Below, in pieces: positions 1 to 8,390 of a stretch of DNA of 64,000 nt; position 1 is the stretch's first letter, and each line of letters starts with the position of its first letter. This stretch comes from Planctomycetota bacterium (GTDB lineage Bacteria; Planctomycetota; Planctomycetia; Pirellulales; PNKZ01). The position numbers and the translations under genes are program-made. The DNA lies in the NCBI GenBank assembly GCA_018242585.1, contig JAFEBQ010000022.1, positions 62,001 through 126,000 of the forward strand, written 5' to 3'. Below the pieces are notes generated by a model that did no database searches, was not told the origin of the DNA, and worked only from the letters and a program-made list of their open reading frames with translations.

Positions 1-140
1 AGGCCATGCTCGCGCAACAACCGGGCAAACGTCAGTTGCAGCCGATCGCTCGTGCGGACCAGGTTCAGCGTCGCTTCCTGGGCCAGCGAATCGAACGGCC
101 GCGCCTTCTTCAGTTCGCGTTGGAGTTTGCCGCGGGTCAT
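1..140 (-). CDS. MarR-family transcriptional regulator, N-terminal part (runs off the window)
   Basis: Reading the minus strand from the ATG at 138-140 gives an uninterrupted 46-codon start that continues past base 1. It begins MTRGKLQRELKKARPF and continues with the helical pattern LNLVRTSDRLQLTFARLLREHG, which matches the first dimerisation helices of MarR-type winged-helix repressors. The DNA-binding wing lies outside the window, so the family call rests on the N-terminus alone. The upstream region carries a strong sigma70-like promoter overlapped by a perfect palindrome, as expected for an autoregulated MarR repressor. The ligand cannot be inferred. Confidence 0.7.
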   Translation of the reverse strand, partial: MTRGKLQRELKKARPFDSLAQEATLNLVRTSDRLQLTFARLLREHG

Positions 141-184
141 GGGGTCGCTCGGCAGAGCAGGGGACTTAATGCATGTCACGTTTA

Positions 185-215
185 ATAGTTTATATATAAA
201 CTATCGTCATGTCAA
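185..215 (-). promoter_or_regulatory. Promoter with overlapping 20-bp palindromic operator for the MarR-type gene
   Basis: Bases 185-204 read ATAGTTTATATATAAACTAT, a perfect 20-bp palindrome. On the minus strand a consensus TTGACA (210-215) is followed after exactly 17 bases by TAAACT (187-192), so the palindrome covers the -10 element. MarR regulators commonly bind such symmetric sites across their own promoters. The spacing and symmetry are seen directly; binding by the neighbouring regulator is inferred. Confidence 0.65.
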
Positions 216-277
216 TAGTCTGGCCTTGAGTTTCTTGGGGACGGTGACTAAGGCGGGAATCTAAGGGGGTGGAAAGC

Positions 278-306
278 AAAAAGCCCCCGGTCATTGACCG
301 GGGGCT
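278..306 (-). terminator. Rho-independent terminator of the Gfo/Idh/MocA gene
   Basis: On the minus strand the arms AGCCCCCGGTCA and TGACCGGGGGCT pair around a minimal loop and are followed directly by TTTTTGC. It starts about 35 bases after the stop codon of the oxidoreductase gene. Confidence 0.85.
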
Positions 307-340
307 AAAGGGCGAGTGGACCGCAAGTTGCGACGACGAG

Positions 341-1663
341 CTAGACCCCCTTGGGGATGGCCCAGTGGCCGGGTTCGTATTCGCGGCGGACCAGCCGGTT
401 GGCCTCGTCGTCGCCGACGACCTGCTCCTTGGCCGGGTCGAAATTGAGGGGCCGACCGACCCGCGTGGCGATGTTCCCCAGATGGCACAGCGACGCCGAC
501 AAGTGGCCAATCTCAACGTCGGCCGTGGGGCGATTGCCGCTGGCGATGCAGTCCAAGAAGTTCCGCGCGTGCGCGACTTCGCGTTCGCTGATCTTGCTCT
601 CGCGGATCAACTTGTTCTTGGGGCCGAACAGTTGCCAGCCGTCCCCCTTGCCGAACAGCATCATCCCCTTGGTGCCGTAGAAGGCGTTGCCGTTCTCGTA
701 CCCTTCTTGCCGGTACGGGGTCCAGATTCGTTGTTCAAAGATTAGTTGTCGCCTGTGGCCGACGCGGCCATCGCCTGGGTACTCGAAGATCACGTACTGG
801 TTGTCGGCGAACTCCTGGTCATCGTCGAAGAAATACTTGCCACCCGAGGCGAGGATGCGCGACGGGTGCGTGGTGACGCCCAAGCCCATGCGGGCCATGT
901 CGATGTCGTGAACTCCGTCGTTCCCCATATCGCCGGTGCCAAAGGCATAGACCCAGTGCCAGCCATAGTGCAGCCGGTTGGCCTGGTAAGGAATGTGCGG
1001 CGCGGGACCGAGCCAAAGCTTGTAATCGAGTTCTGGCGGCGGCTCGCTGGGCGCGCCGTGGCCGATATCGCGACGCTTCTGGCTGTTCCAGGCCTTGGCC
1101 ACCAGGATGTCGCCGATTTCACCGCCGCGGAGGATGTCCATCGCTTCGATGGCGTGCGCGCCGCTGCGCGTTTGCGTGCCGGTCTGCACGACTTTGTTCT
1201 GGCGGCGAGCCGCTTCGACCAGCAATCGCCCTTCGCGAAGGTTGTGCGAGCAGGGTTTCTCGACGTAGACGTGCTTACCTGCTTCGAGGGCCAGGATCGC
1301 GGCCGGCGCGTGCCAATGGTCGGGCGTGGCGACGATCACGGCATCGATCTGCGGATCGTCGAGCACGCGGCGCAGGTCCGACACTTGTTTCGGCTCTTTG
1401 CCTTGCTTGGCGCCGATCTTCTCGGCCGCCTTGGCCGCGCGGGTTGATTCGGGATCGCAGGTGTAAGCGATTTCGGCGTCGGGCAGGCCGGCGAACGTCG
1501 TGGCCACGGCGGTGCCGCGTCCCCCGCTGCCGACGAGCGCGATCACTTTCTTGTTCGACGCGGCGTTGGCCCGGGCCACGGCCGACCAGCGGGCAAGGAC
1601 GGCGGCGCTGGCCACGGACAGCCCGGCGGTTTGCAAGAAGCGGCGACGCGGAGTGTCGTGCAT
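341..1663 (-). CDS. Tat-exported Gfo/Idh/MocA family oxidoreductase
   Basis: A 440-residue NAD(P)-dependent sugar/inositol-type dehydrogenase homologue. The ATG at 1661-1663 is preferred because a GGAG ribosome site lies about 10 bases upstream and the protein then begins with a twin-arginine signal (RRRFLQTAG followed by an Ala-rich hydrophobic stretch to about residue 33). The Rossmann motif ALVGSGGRGTAVA follows, and the EKP motif (HVYVEKPCSHN) typical of the family lies near residue 135. The C-terminal half is the usual Gfo/Idh C-terminal alpha/beta domain with the GNDGVHDIDMARMGL segment. Planctomycetes encode many exported members of this family of unknown substrate. It is monocistronic, closed by its own terminator. 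Confidence 0.9.
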   Translation of the reverse strand: MHDTPRRRFLQTAGLSVASAAVLARWSAVARANAASNKKVIALVGSGGRGTAVATTFAGLPDAEIAYTCDPESTRAAKAAEKIGAKQGKEPKQVSDLRRVLDDPQIDAVIVATPDHWHAPAAILALEAGKHVYVEKPCSHNLREGRLLVEAARRQNKVVQTGTQTRSGAHAIEAMDILRGGEIGDILVAKAWNSQKRRDIGHGAPSEPPPELDYKLWLGPAPHIPYQANRLHYGWHWVYAFGTGDMGNDGVHDIDMARMGLGVTTHPSRILASGGKYFFDDDQEFADNQYVIFEYPGDGRVGHRRQLIFEQRIWTPYRQEGYENGNAFYGTKGMMLFGKGDGWQLFGPKNKLIRESKISEREVAHARNFLDCIASGNRPTADVEIGHLSASLCHLGNIATRVGRPLNFDPAKEQVVGDDEANRLVRREYEPGHWAIPKGV

Positions 1664-1871
1664 GGCGTGTCTCCGAGTGTGGTGGGAATGTGGGGGCCGG
1701 TTGTCCGCTACTTGACCATTCGCCGCCGGCAATTGCAACTTTTCTTTGTCGCATGGCGATCGCGTGCGAGTCACAAGATGCACGGCGAGGGCTGTTCGGT
1801 TCTCGCACGAAGGGTCAGAATAACGGCGCTCCGTGTGAACGATCTTTCGTGACCTGTTCGAGTGCGCAGCG

Positions 1872-2561
1872 ATGGACCTGAAGCAGTTTGGCCTTAACCT
1901 GGCCGTGGCGTTTCTGGGCGGCTTTCTGGTTGGCCTCGAGCGGCAGATTCAGCAACGGACGGCCGGGCTGCGGACCAACACCCTGGTGGCGGTCGGGGCA
2001 GCGCTGTTCTTATCGGTGGCCGACGCCTATACGGCGGCGGACGGCGCGGTGCGGATTGCCGCGCAAGTGGTCAGCGGCATCGGCTTCCTGGGCGCCGGCG
2101 TTATCATGCGCGAAGGGCTTAACGTCCGCGGCATGAACACGGCCGCCACGCTGTGGTGCAGCGCGGCCGTGGGCTTGCTGGCGGGTTCCAGCCAACATTG
2201 GGCGGCGCTGATCGGGGCCGGCGCAATTCTGGCCGTGCATCTAACGCTCCGGCCGCTGGCCAATCGGATCGGCCGTGGCAGCTCGTACATCAGCGAGTTG
2301 GAAACGCTGTACGAGATTTGCGTCGTCTGCGATCAGACCTACTTGGACGAGGTTCGCAACTTGTTCGTCCAGACCATCGAAGCCAAGGACAACATGACCA
2401 TCCAAGGCGTGTCGACGGAAGACGGACGGCACGACGGTCGCACGACGTTGTTGATCGACATCTATTCCACCGAGCGGAACGACAACTTCCTGAACACGCT
2501 CGTCGGCCCGCTCAGCCTGAAGCCGCACGTCACCGCGATCAGTTGGAAGCGGAAGCCGTAG
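1872..2561 (+). CDS. MgtC/SapB family inner-membrane protein
   Basis: A 229-residue membrane protein. The N-terminal 130 residues hold about four transmembrane helices with the MgtC family signatures GGFLVGLERQ and GIGFLGAGVIMREG, plus the LWCSAAVGLLAG helix. The soluble C-terminal half (about residues 140-229) resembles the ACT-like tail of MgtC proteins. MgtC proteins are linked to growth at low magnesium and to modulation of the F-type ATPase in other bacteria; the role here is not shown by the sequence. It is divergent from the upstream oxidoreductase gene, leaving about 200 bases for two promoters. Confidence 0.88.
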   Translation: MDLKQFGLNLAVAFLGGFLVGLERQIQQRTAGLRTNTLVAVGAALFLSVADAYTAADGAVRIAAQVVSGIGFLGAGVIMREGLNVRGMNTAATLWCSAAVGLLAGSSQHWAALIGAGAILAVHLTLRPLANRIGRGSSYISELETLYEICVVCDQTYLDEVRNLFVQTIEAKDNMTIQGVSTEDGRHDGRTTLLIDIYSTERNDNFLNTLVGPLSLKPHVTAISWKRKP

Positions 2562-2969
2562 CACGGCTGGCTTGGGGCCAGTCATTAAACGCCAGCCCTG
2601 TTTCCGTCATTCCCGCGCAGGCGGGAATCCAGAGGGTAACCGCAATCACTAGATTCCCGCCTGCGCGGGAATGACGGCCTCGATCGTCGCGCTTCAGCGA
2701 ACTGAAGACTCTACGAGTGCTCTCACGAGGCATGCGCTCGTGCTGGCACACGCTTGCTGGCACATTCATAAGCTGGCTGGCCTGCGCCGTTTGCCCTCGC
2801 GCGCCGACGCACTCGACGTATTGGATAGAGTTTGCCTAACCGGTATGACGATACCAGTCGGTATAGGCGTCAAAGTTTCACATGCGTGGTGACGCCAGCA
2901 TCGTCGCGCTGCCTCGGGCCGTTGATTGGCGTGGGGCGCTTTCTGGTTCAGCAACTCGGGGGCTTGAGC
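2562..2969. other. Intergenic region with a REPIN-like palindrome and otherwise no gene
   Basis: This 408-base stretch contains the 74-bp palindromic element at 2604-2677 and then about 290 bases in which I see no convincing coding sequence. The frame of the downstream porin extends back to 2832, but that extension lacks signal-peptide character, so the gene is started at 2970. Confidence 0.6.
2604..2677. repeat. 74-bp REPIN-like palindromic element, copy 1
   Basis: Two inverted copies of a REP-type unit with core GTCATTCCCGC...GCGGGAATC, separated by about 22 bases. A second copy of identical length lies at 56672-56745, and the central spacer of that copy matches the reverse complement of this one, so both descend from one element. 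GTCATTCCCGC-type palindromes are widespread in bacterial genomes. Confidence 0.85.
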
Positions 2970-4427
2970 ATGTCGGTCGCAGGCGGATCGCTTCGTACGT
3001 TGGCGTTACTCGTTGTAATGAGTGCGGGCCTCCTCGATGGCGTCAACTTATTCGCCGCCCTGCCGACCAGGCCCGAGGAGTTGGGCACGTCGACATTAGC
3101 GTTGGACGATGCCAAGGATCCGCCGGTGGCCAACGACATCGAGGCGCTGCCAAGCAACGATGCGAAAGCCCCGTCACCGACGACAATGGGCGGCGCGTAC
3201 CGTGGCGGTTGCCCTTATGATTGCTGCGGGGAAAACCCGTGTGGCGGTCAAGGCTGCTGCGACAACGAGTGCGGCGACTGTGGCGACGGTTGCGATGTGC
3301 CGGCGATCGACCCCTATTGCCGGCTGTTCCGCCAGGACCGCGCGATTCGCCTGCGCGGCTGGCTCGACGCGGGCATCCTGGGCAACACCCAAAACCCGGG
3401 CAGCAGCTTCAACGGACCTTACAACTCGCAAGAAGTCGACAGCGGCCAGTTCAACCAGGCCTATTTGATCGCCGATCGGTTGATTACCAATCGCACCGGC
3501 CTGGGCGTGGGCGGACGCGTCGATCTGCTGTACGGCGGCGACTATAACGTGGCCCAGTCGTTCGGGCTGGAACGGAACAGAGACGGCAGCAATCGTTGGA
3601 ACAGCAACCAGTACTACGGTCTGGCGCTGCCGCAAGCCTATGGCGACATCGGCAACACCCGGCTGCAAGCGCGGCTGGGGCACTTCTATTCGATCGTGGG
3701 TTATGAAGGAGTACAGTCGGCGACCAACTTCTTCTATTCGCACGCTTACAGCTATCAATTCGCCGGCCCGTTCACCCACTGGGGCGGCTTGGGAACCTGG
3801 CAGCCCGGCAAGCGGCTGACCGTACAGGCTGGCCTGGTCAACGGTTGGAACAGCTTGGACAACGGCACGAACCAGCCGGCCTTCATGGGGGGCGTGAAGT
3901 ACAAGAACGACGACGCCGGCTGGTGGAGTTCGTTTGCGATCATCACCGGCAACGAACAGAACAACCCAGCCGCGCTGGCCACGGTGACCAACGCCGTAGC
4001 CAATCGGACGCGCTACAGCTTTTTGTTCAGCAAGCAGATCGGCTGCCGCACTGAATACGTGTTTCACCACTGGCTCGGTAGCCAGGCGACGGGCTATCCC
4101 GGCGGCGGGACGGCGCTGTGGTACGGGCTCGATCAATACTTGTACTATCGGATCAATCCCAAGTGGCGCGTGGGTGCTCGCACTGAATGGTTCCGCGACG
4201 AAGGGGGTACGCGCGTCGGGTTGACCGAGCCGTCGAACCCGAACGCGGCGCCGCTGCCGGGCACGTACATGTCGTGGACCGTTGGCGGCAATTGGACGCC
4301 AGCACGCAACGTGGTCATCCGGCCGGAACTACGCTGGGACACGTATGCCGGCTCGGCTCGGCCCTTCAACGACGGGCAACAGACGTACCAGTTGCTGCTA
4401 GGCGCTGACGCGATCGTGCAGTTCTAA
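2970..4427 (+). CDS. BBP2-like outer-membrane beta-barrel porin with Cys-rich N-terminal segment
   Basis: A 485-residue exported protein. The ATG at 2970 is chosen because a signal peptide starts there (hydrophobic LALLVVMSAGLLDG, then an Ala-containing cleavage region near residue 30). Residues 81-117 contain ten cysteines with CC and CGDC spacings. From about residue 118 the protein alternates polar and aromatic residues as in an outer-membrane barrel, with LRGWLDAGILGN, GHFYSIVGYEG and YSHAYSYQFAGPFTHWG, patterns I associate with the planctomycete BBP2/OmpL-like porins (PF07642). It ends in FGADAIVQF-like aromatic style (GADAIVQF), as barrel proteins usually do. The substrate is unknown. 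Similar Cys-rich modules occur in two other barrels of this window. Confidence 0.85.
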   Translation: MSVAGGSLRTLALLVVMSAGLLDGVNLFAALPTRPEELGTSTLALDDAKDPPVANDIEALPSNDAKAPSPTTMGGAYRGGCPYDCCGENPCGGQGCCDNECGDCGDGCDVPAIDPYCRLFRQDRAIRLRGWLDAGILGNTQNPGSSFNGPYNSQEVDSGQFNQAYLIADRLITNRTGLGVGGRVDLLYGGDYNVAQSFGLERNRDGSNRWNSNQYYGLALPQAYGDIGNTRLQARLGHFYSIVGYEGVQSATNFFYSHAYSYQFAGPFTHWGGLGTWQPGKRLTVQAGLVNGWNSLDNGTNQPAFMGGVKYKNDDAGWWSSFAIITGNEQNNPAALATVTNAVANRTRYSFLFSKQIGCRTEYVFHHWLGSQATGYPGGGTALWYGLDQYLYYRINPKWRVGARTEWFRDEGGTRVGLTEPSNPNAAPLPGTYMSWTVGGNWTPARNVVIRPELRWDTYAGSARPFNDGQQTYQLLLGADAIVQF

Positions 4428-4466
4428 GGCGATCGAGGGCGTTGCCGGCGAACGGCAAGTTCGTTC

Positions 4467-6443
4467 TTAGGCGACAAAGTACGCCAGGTACGCGGCGGTC
4501 GCCCAGCAGGCCACGCCGGCGACAACGACCGAGCGCGGCCCTGGCTTCACAGTCAGGCGTTCGAGGCCGGCGACGAACAGCAACGCAAAGCAGGGCGTCA
4601 GGCCGAGCAGGTACGTCGCCTTGACGGTGCTGTAGATCGGCAGGTTGAGGAACAGCCACATCATCGCCGCCAGGTAGACGACAATACAAAGCACGGCGAA
4701 CCGAATGCTTCGGGCCGGCGGTGACGCATCCTTGGTAAAGCCCGAGACCGCGCCGATCAGCATGGCCCCCGTGGGCAAGACAGCCAGCCACGCGCCGGCC
4801 AGCAGCCAGGTGTAATTCCAAGGCGGGCGTCGTTCGAAGATCACTTTCGAGCTGAGCCAGCCGTCCAGCCAGAACGTCGAGTACAGCCCGTCCCAAAAGC
4901 TGCACGCGCCGGAGTAGATCGGATAGGTCAGACAGCCGCCGAAACGAACACACTGCTCGATGGTGCGGAAACCAGGATCCTGCCACCAATCGAGCCCTCG
5001 ATCCGACGCCCAGCCGGCGACGAACGGCTTGCCAAAGTAAAAGCAGTTTCGGGCGTAGTACCAGCCGGTCGCCAAGACCGCGGCGCCACAGACCGTTGTC
5101 ATCGACGCCAGCCAGCGGCGCGCTCCGCTGCGGGATTCACTCTTGAGCAGAATCACAATGCTCGGGAGCAAGAGCACCGGCGTCACCTTGGCCAACATTG
5201 CCAGTCCCCACAGCAAGCCCAAGCAGGGGAGGGCCCAGCGCCGGCGCGCCACGTCGGGTGCATTGATCAAGTGCAGCGCGACGACAATCGTTGCTGCCGT
5301 CAGCGTGCTGGCCAGCGGCTCGTTGCTCACCGCTTGCGAAGCGTAAAGGTTCATCGGCAGCAGCCCGCCAAAGACCGCGCCCAGCGCTTGCAGGTCGAAC
5401 CGGCTGGGCCACACGCCACGGATCGCGCGATAGCAGAGTTCGATTTGCAGCGCGCCGCACAGAGTCGAGAACAATCGCAAGATTCGCCACAGCGTGATCT
5501 CGTCGCCCATCATCGCCAGCGACAACACTTTGTAAACTGGCGCGAGAATCAAATAGTAAAGCGGCGACTGGAACATCTGCATGCCGTCGGTGGCCAGCGG
5601 CAAATGGCCACGCTCGGCGATAAAGCGCACGTAGTCGATGTGAAAGGAGGCGTCGTAGCCGAGCAGCGGTGAGAGCTTGCCAAAGTTGTTGGCCGCCAGA
5701 GCTACCCACAGGAGCAGCAAGCCCACGCGCAATACCAGCACGCCCCATGCGCCGCCCAGCCACGATGGTAAATACCGGCTGAACAACATCACGGCCACAA
5801 ACACACCGCCAAGCGTGATCAGGTGGCGGCCAAACGCGAGCCCGGCCGGCGGAAACTGCCGCGACATCTCGACCGGCCAGTTTTCCTCGGCCGTTCGCAC
5901 CGGCTGCCAGGTGCTGCCGTCGTCGCTTCCCTGCCATTCACCATTGGTCAGGATGTCTAGCGACACACCGTGAGCCAGCAGGGCACAAGGTCCATTGACG
6001 TTGTGAACGTCGATTTGCAATTCGTGCTTGCCAGGGGCGAGCTTGCCCGTCAGGTCGACCCGATGAGCCACCCGCCAGTTACTCCATTCGGCCGGTGCAT
6101 AGATCACCCGGCCATCCAGCAGCACGCGGGGAAGCTTCAGGGCGTGGATCGTCACGACCGTTTGTTCAGCCGGCGCCGAAGTCTCGCGCGTTGCCGGCGC
6201 TACGAACTCGGTTCGGAACGACGCGCGGACCACGTCGGACGTGCGCGCGAACAGATTCATCGGCTTGTCGAGTCGAATCCACGACGCCCCGTCCTCGGGC
6301 ATCAACCACACCATGTCGGGACTGCTCAGGCACCGACCGACAAAAGCAACCACCAGCGCGCCAATCAACAACAGCGCCAGCGCACGCACGCCGACGCGCA
6401 CGACACGACGGTCAAACGTCGATGAAGCAAGTGAGGAGGACAT
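4467..6443 (-). CDS. GT39-like (GT-C) membrane glycosyltransferase
   Basis: A polytopic protein of 658 residues from the ATG at 6441-6443; in-frame ATGs at 6509 and 6587 would add an Arg-rich extension and cannot be excluded since no start has a clear ribosome site. The first helix (VGVRALALLLIGALVVAFVG) is followed by a soluble domain of roughly 200 residues and then about ten further helices. The motif GYDASFHIDYVRFIAERGHLP and the MFQSPLYYLILAPVY segment match the lumenal loop of dolichyl/polyprenyl-phosphate sugar glycosyltransferases (PMT/ArnT type). It would transfer a sugar from a polyprenyl carrier on the outer face of the inner membrane; acceptor unknown. It converges with the upstream porin gene. 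Confidence 0.8.
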   Translation of the reverse strand: MSSSLASSTFDRRVVRVGVRALALLLIGALVVAFVGRCLSSPDMVWLMPEDGASWIRLDKPMNLFARTSDVVRASFRTEFVAPATRETSAPAEQTVVTIHALKLPRVLLDGRVIYAPAEWSNWRVAHRVDLTGKLAPGKHELQIDVHNVNGPCALLAHGVSLDILTNGEWQGSDDGSTWQPVRTAEENWPVEMSRQFPPAGLAFGRHLITLGGVFVAVMLFSRYLPSWLGGAWGVLVLRVGLLLLWVALAANNFGKLSPLLGYDASFHIDYVRFIAERGHLPLATDGMQMFQSPLYYLILAPVYKVLSLAMMGDEITLWRILRLFSTLCGALQIELCYRAIRGVWPSRFDLQALGAVFGGLLPMNLYASQAVSNEPLASTLTAATIVVALHLINAPDVARRRWALPCLGLLWGLAMLAKVTPVLLLPSIVILLKSESRSGARRWLASMTTVCGAAVLATGWYYARNCFYFGKPFVAGWASDRGLDWWQDPGFRTIEQCVRFGGCLTYPIYSGACSFWDGLYSTFWLDGWLSSKVIFERRPPWNYTWLLAGAWLAVLPTGAMLIGAVSGFTKDASPPARSIRFAVLCIVVYLAAMMWLFLNLPIYSTVKATYLLGLTPCFALLFVAGLERLTVKPGPRSVVVAGVACWATAAYLAYFVA

Positions 6444-6811
6444 GACGACGGCACGGCGCGACAAGCTGCGCCGCGAAAGGCGAGGCCAGCGGGCACGCTC
6501 ACGCCCCATCGGCGAGCGCGCAAACCGGTTGTTCCAACTGTAGGGCGCGGCTTGCGCCGGCGCGGCAGCCTGGGACCAGAACATCACCAGTTCAGGCCGC
6601 TAGGGGAAGGAAACAGCCGTGGTGACCGCCGTAATGCGCCCTTTGGCGGTGGCCCTGAACCAAGCGCGCCGATTGTAGCGAGTATGCGAGTTTGACAATG
6701 AGTGGGTCAGTGCGGGGTGCGAGTCGCTCGAACTGGTCCCCTCGCGCAACAAAAAACCCCGGCTTGGCCGAGATTCGCAATCAATCGCGAACCTTGGCCA
6801 AACCGGGGCAA
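6444..6811. other. Intergenic region between glycosyltransferase gene and tRNA
   Basis: It holds the tRNA terminator at 6751-6808. The remaining roughly 300 bases show no supported gene; they form the likely 5' leader of the glycosyltransferase gene. Confidence 0.5.
6751..6808 (-). terminator. Strong terminator downstream of tRNA-Val
   Basis: On the minus strand a stem of about 22 bp (arms starting CCCCGGTTTGGCCAAGG and ending CTCGGCCAAGCCGGGG with few mismatches, short loop around GATTGATT) is followed by TTTTTTG. It begins four bases beyond the tRNA. Confidence 0.85.
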
Positions 6812-6885
6812 TGGGCGACACAGGACTCGAACCTGTGACCCCTACCGTGTGAGGATAGTGCTCTAACCAACTGAGCTAGTCGCCC
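6812..6885 (-). tRNA. tRNA-Val (anticodon CAC)
   Basis: The minus strand folds as a canonical cloverleaf: acceptor GGGCGAC/GTCGCCC, D arm GCTC/GAGC, anticodon stem CTATC/GGTAG with loop CTCACAC giving anticodon CAC, and T arm ACAGG-TTCGAGT-CCTGT. The discriminator base is A. The CCA end is not encoded, so it must be added post-transcriptionally. It decodes GUG. Confidence 0.95.
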
Positions 6886-7155
6886 GAACGCGTCGCCCCG
6901 TGGGGCGACGATCTTCCAAAATACTCGATTGCCGCCCGGGGCTCAAGCGGCCCGAATTCAAGTCGCGCCGCTCGAAACAAACTGCTGGCGGCTTTCGCGA
7001 GAATCCACGCATAGCGAGGCCCGCTGCTTGCTGGCACGATGTCGATACCAAGGAACGGCCCATGCACCGGCCGGGGTGTCAGTTTCGGCTCGTTCCATTA
7101 GAATCCGGCGGATACAGCAACCATTCCCTATGACGACTGATTTGAAAGAGTCTTC

Positions 7156-8241
7156 GTGAGTCAATCTGGTTCGGCCATCGCGACTGCACAACCAACGGCC
7201 CCGGCAAACGCGGCCGGGCGGCCGCTGCTGGAAATCGTCGAACTCGAAACCGTGTTTCACACCGAGCGCGGCCTGGCCCGGGCCGTCGATGGCGTCTCGT
7301 TCAGCGTAGCCGCCGGCAAGACGTTGGCCGTGGTCGGCGAAAGCGGCTGCGGCAAGACCGTCACCGCGCTCAGCGTGCTACGACTGATCGCCGAGCCGCC
7401 GGGGGAAATCCGTCAGGGACAGATTCGCTTCGAGGGACGCAACCTGCTCGACCTGCCGGCCGGCGAGCTGCGCGGCATCCGCGGCGCGGCTATCGCCATG
7501 ATCTTCCAGGAGCCCGCCACCAGCTTGAACCCGGTCTTCACCATCGGGCAGCAGATCGGCGAGGCGATCCGACTGCACCGCCAGGTGCCCAAGGATCAGT
7601 TGCAGCAAGAGATTCTCCGTGCGCTGACCGATGTGCGCATCAGCGAGCCCGAGCGGCGCATCGACCAGTATCCGCACGAGCTTTCCGGCGGCATGAAGCA
7701 ACGGGCAATGATCGCCATGGCCCTGGCGTGCAATCCACGGTTGTTGATCGCCGACGAGCCGACGACGGCGCTCGATGTGACGATCCAGGCGCGGATTCTT
7801 GACTTGCTGCGGCGTGTGCAGGCCGAGCACGGCATGGCCATTATGCTGATCACCCACGACCTGGGCGTGGTGGCCGAGATGGCCGACGACGTGGTGGTGA
7901 TGTACGCCGGCAAGGTGGTCGAGCAGGCCGCCGTCGAGCCGTTGTTCGCGCGGCCGCTGCACCCTTACACGCGCGGACTGTTTCACAGCCTGGTCCGCGT
8001 CGATCAGCGTCAGGAACGTCTGCAGCCGATCGAAGGGAATGTGCCAGCGCCGACGAACTTTCCCAGTGTCTGCAGGTTTCGCGCCCGGTGTCCGTTGGCG
8101 ATCGACAAGTGTACGGAAGAGCCGCCGCTGGCCGAGGTGCGGCCGGGGCACTGGTCGGCTTGTTGGCGCGCCGATGAGTTGTTGAACGAGGCCAACACCT
8201 CTCCCTTGAAGGGAGAGGTCGCGAACGAAGTGAGCGGGTGA
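7156..8241 (+). CDS. Oligopeptide/dipeptide ABC transporter ATP-binding protein (OppD/DppD type)
   Basis: A 361-residue ATPase starting at GTG 7156 (GAAAGAG upstream). It has Walker [10 protein letters not shown]-loop region, ABC signature [16 protein letters not shown], Walker [14 protein letters not shown] and the H-loop LITHDLG. The C-terminal oligopeptide-transporter extension with the Cys motif ([14 protein letters not shown]) is present, a known feature of this subfamily. The last 15 or so codons ([15 protein letters not shown]) come from an interspersed repeat rather than from the family. It is followed by the partner ATPase; no permease or binding protein genes are adjacent, so these must be encoded elsewhere. 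Confidence 0.92.
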   Translation: MSQSGSAIATAQPTAPANAAGRPLLEIVELETVFHTERGLARAVDGVSFSVAAGKTLAVVGESGCGKTVTALSVLRLIAEPPGEIRQGQIRFEGRNLLDLPAGELRGIRGAAIAMIFQEPATSLNPVFTIGQQIGEAIRLHRQVPKDQLQQEILRALTDVRISEPERRIDQYPHELSGGMKQRAMIAMALACNPRLLIADEPTTALDVTIQARILDLLRRVQAEHGMAIMLITHDLGVVAEMADDVVVMYAGKVVEQAAVEPLFARPLHPYTRGLFHSLVRVDQRQERLQPIEGNVPAPTNFPSVCRFRARCPLAIDKCTEEPPLAEVRPGHWSACWRADELLNEANTSPLKGEVANEVSG

Positions 8242-8246
8242 GGGTA
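8196..8246 (+). repeat. Interspersed hairpin repeat forming the 3' end of the OppD-type gene
   Basis: A CCTCTCCCTT-GAAGGGAGAGG hairpin followed by TCGCGAACGAAGTGAGCGGG. It supplies the last codons and stop of the ATPase gene. Its sequence style (CTCTCCCTTGAAGGGAGAG) is related to the CCCTCCC repeats at 8310 and 53220. Confidence 0.6.
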
Positions 8247-8309
8247 AAGACGTCGCGGGCCTGCGTGGATTCCATTGTCAGTTGAAGCAGTGGAGAGCTG
8301 GGCAACGCG

Positions 8310-8352
8310 TTTACCCTCCCCCCAGCCCCTCCCTGAAAGGGAGGGGTGTTTA
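8310..8352. repeat. Intergenic CCCTCCC hairpin repeat, copy 1
   Basis: TTTACCCTCCCCCCAGCC followed by a CCCTCCCTGAAAGGGAGGGG hairpin and TGTTT. A nearly identical copy lies at 53220-53260 downstream of proB. Confidence 0.75.
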
Positions 8353-8390
8353 TCGATGGCGCGATTGAGGTTGTCGCTGAAAGTGAGCCG

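Noticed and set aside
3180-3320. Cys/Gly-rich codon repeats as a possible CRISPR or tandem DNA repeat
   Set aside because: The repetition is in the protein composition, not at DNA unit level; there are no equal-length spacers, and no cas genes are in the window.
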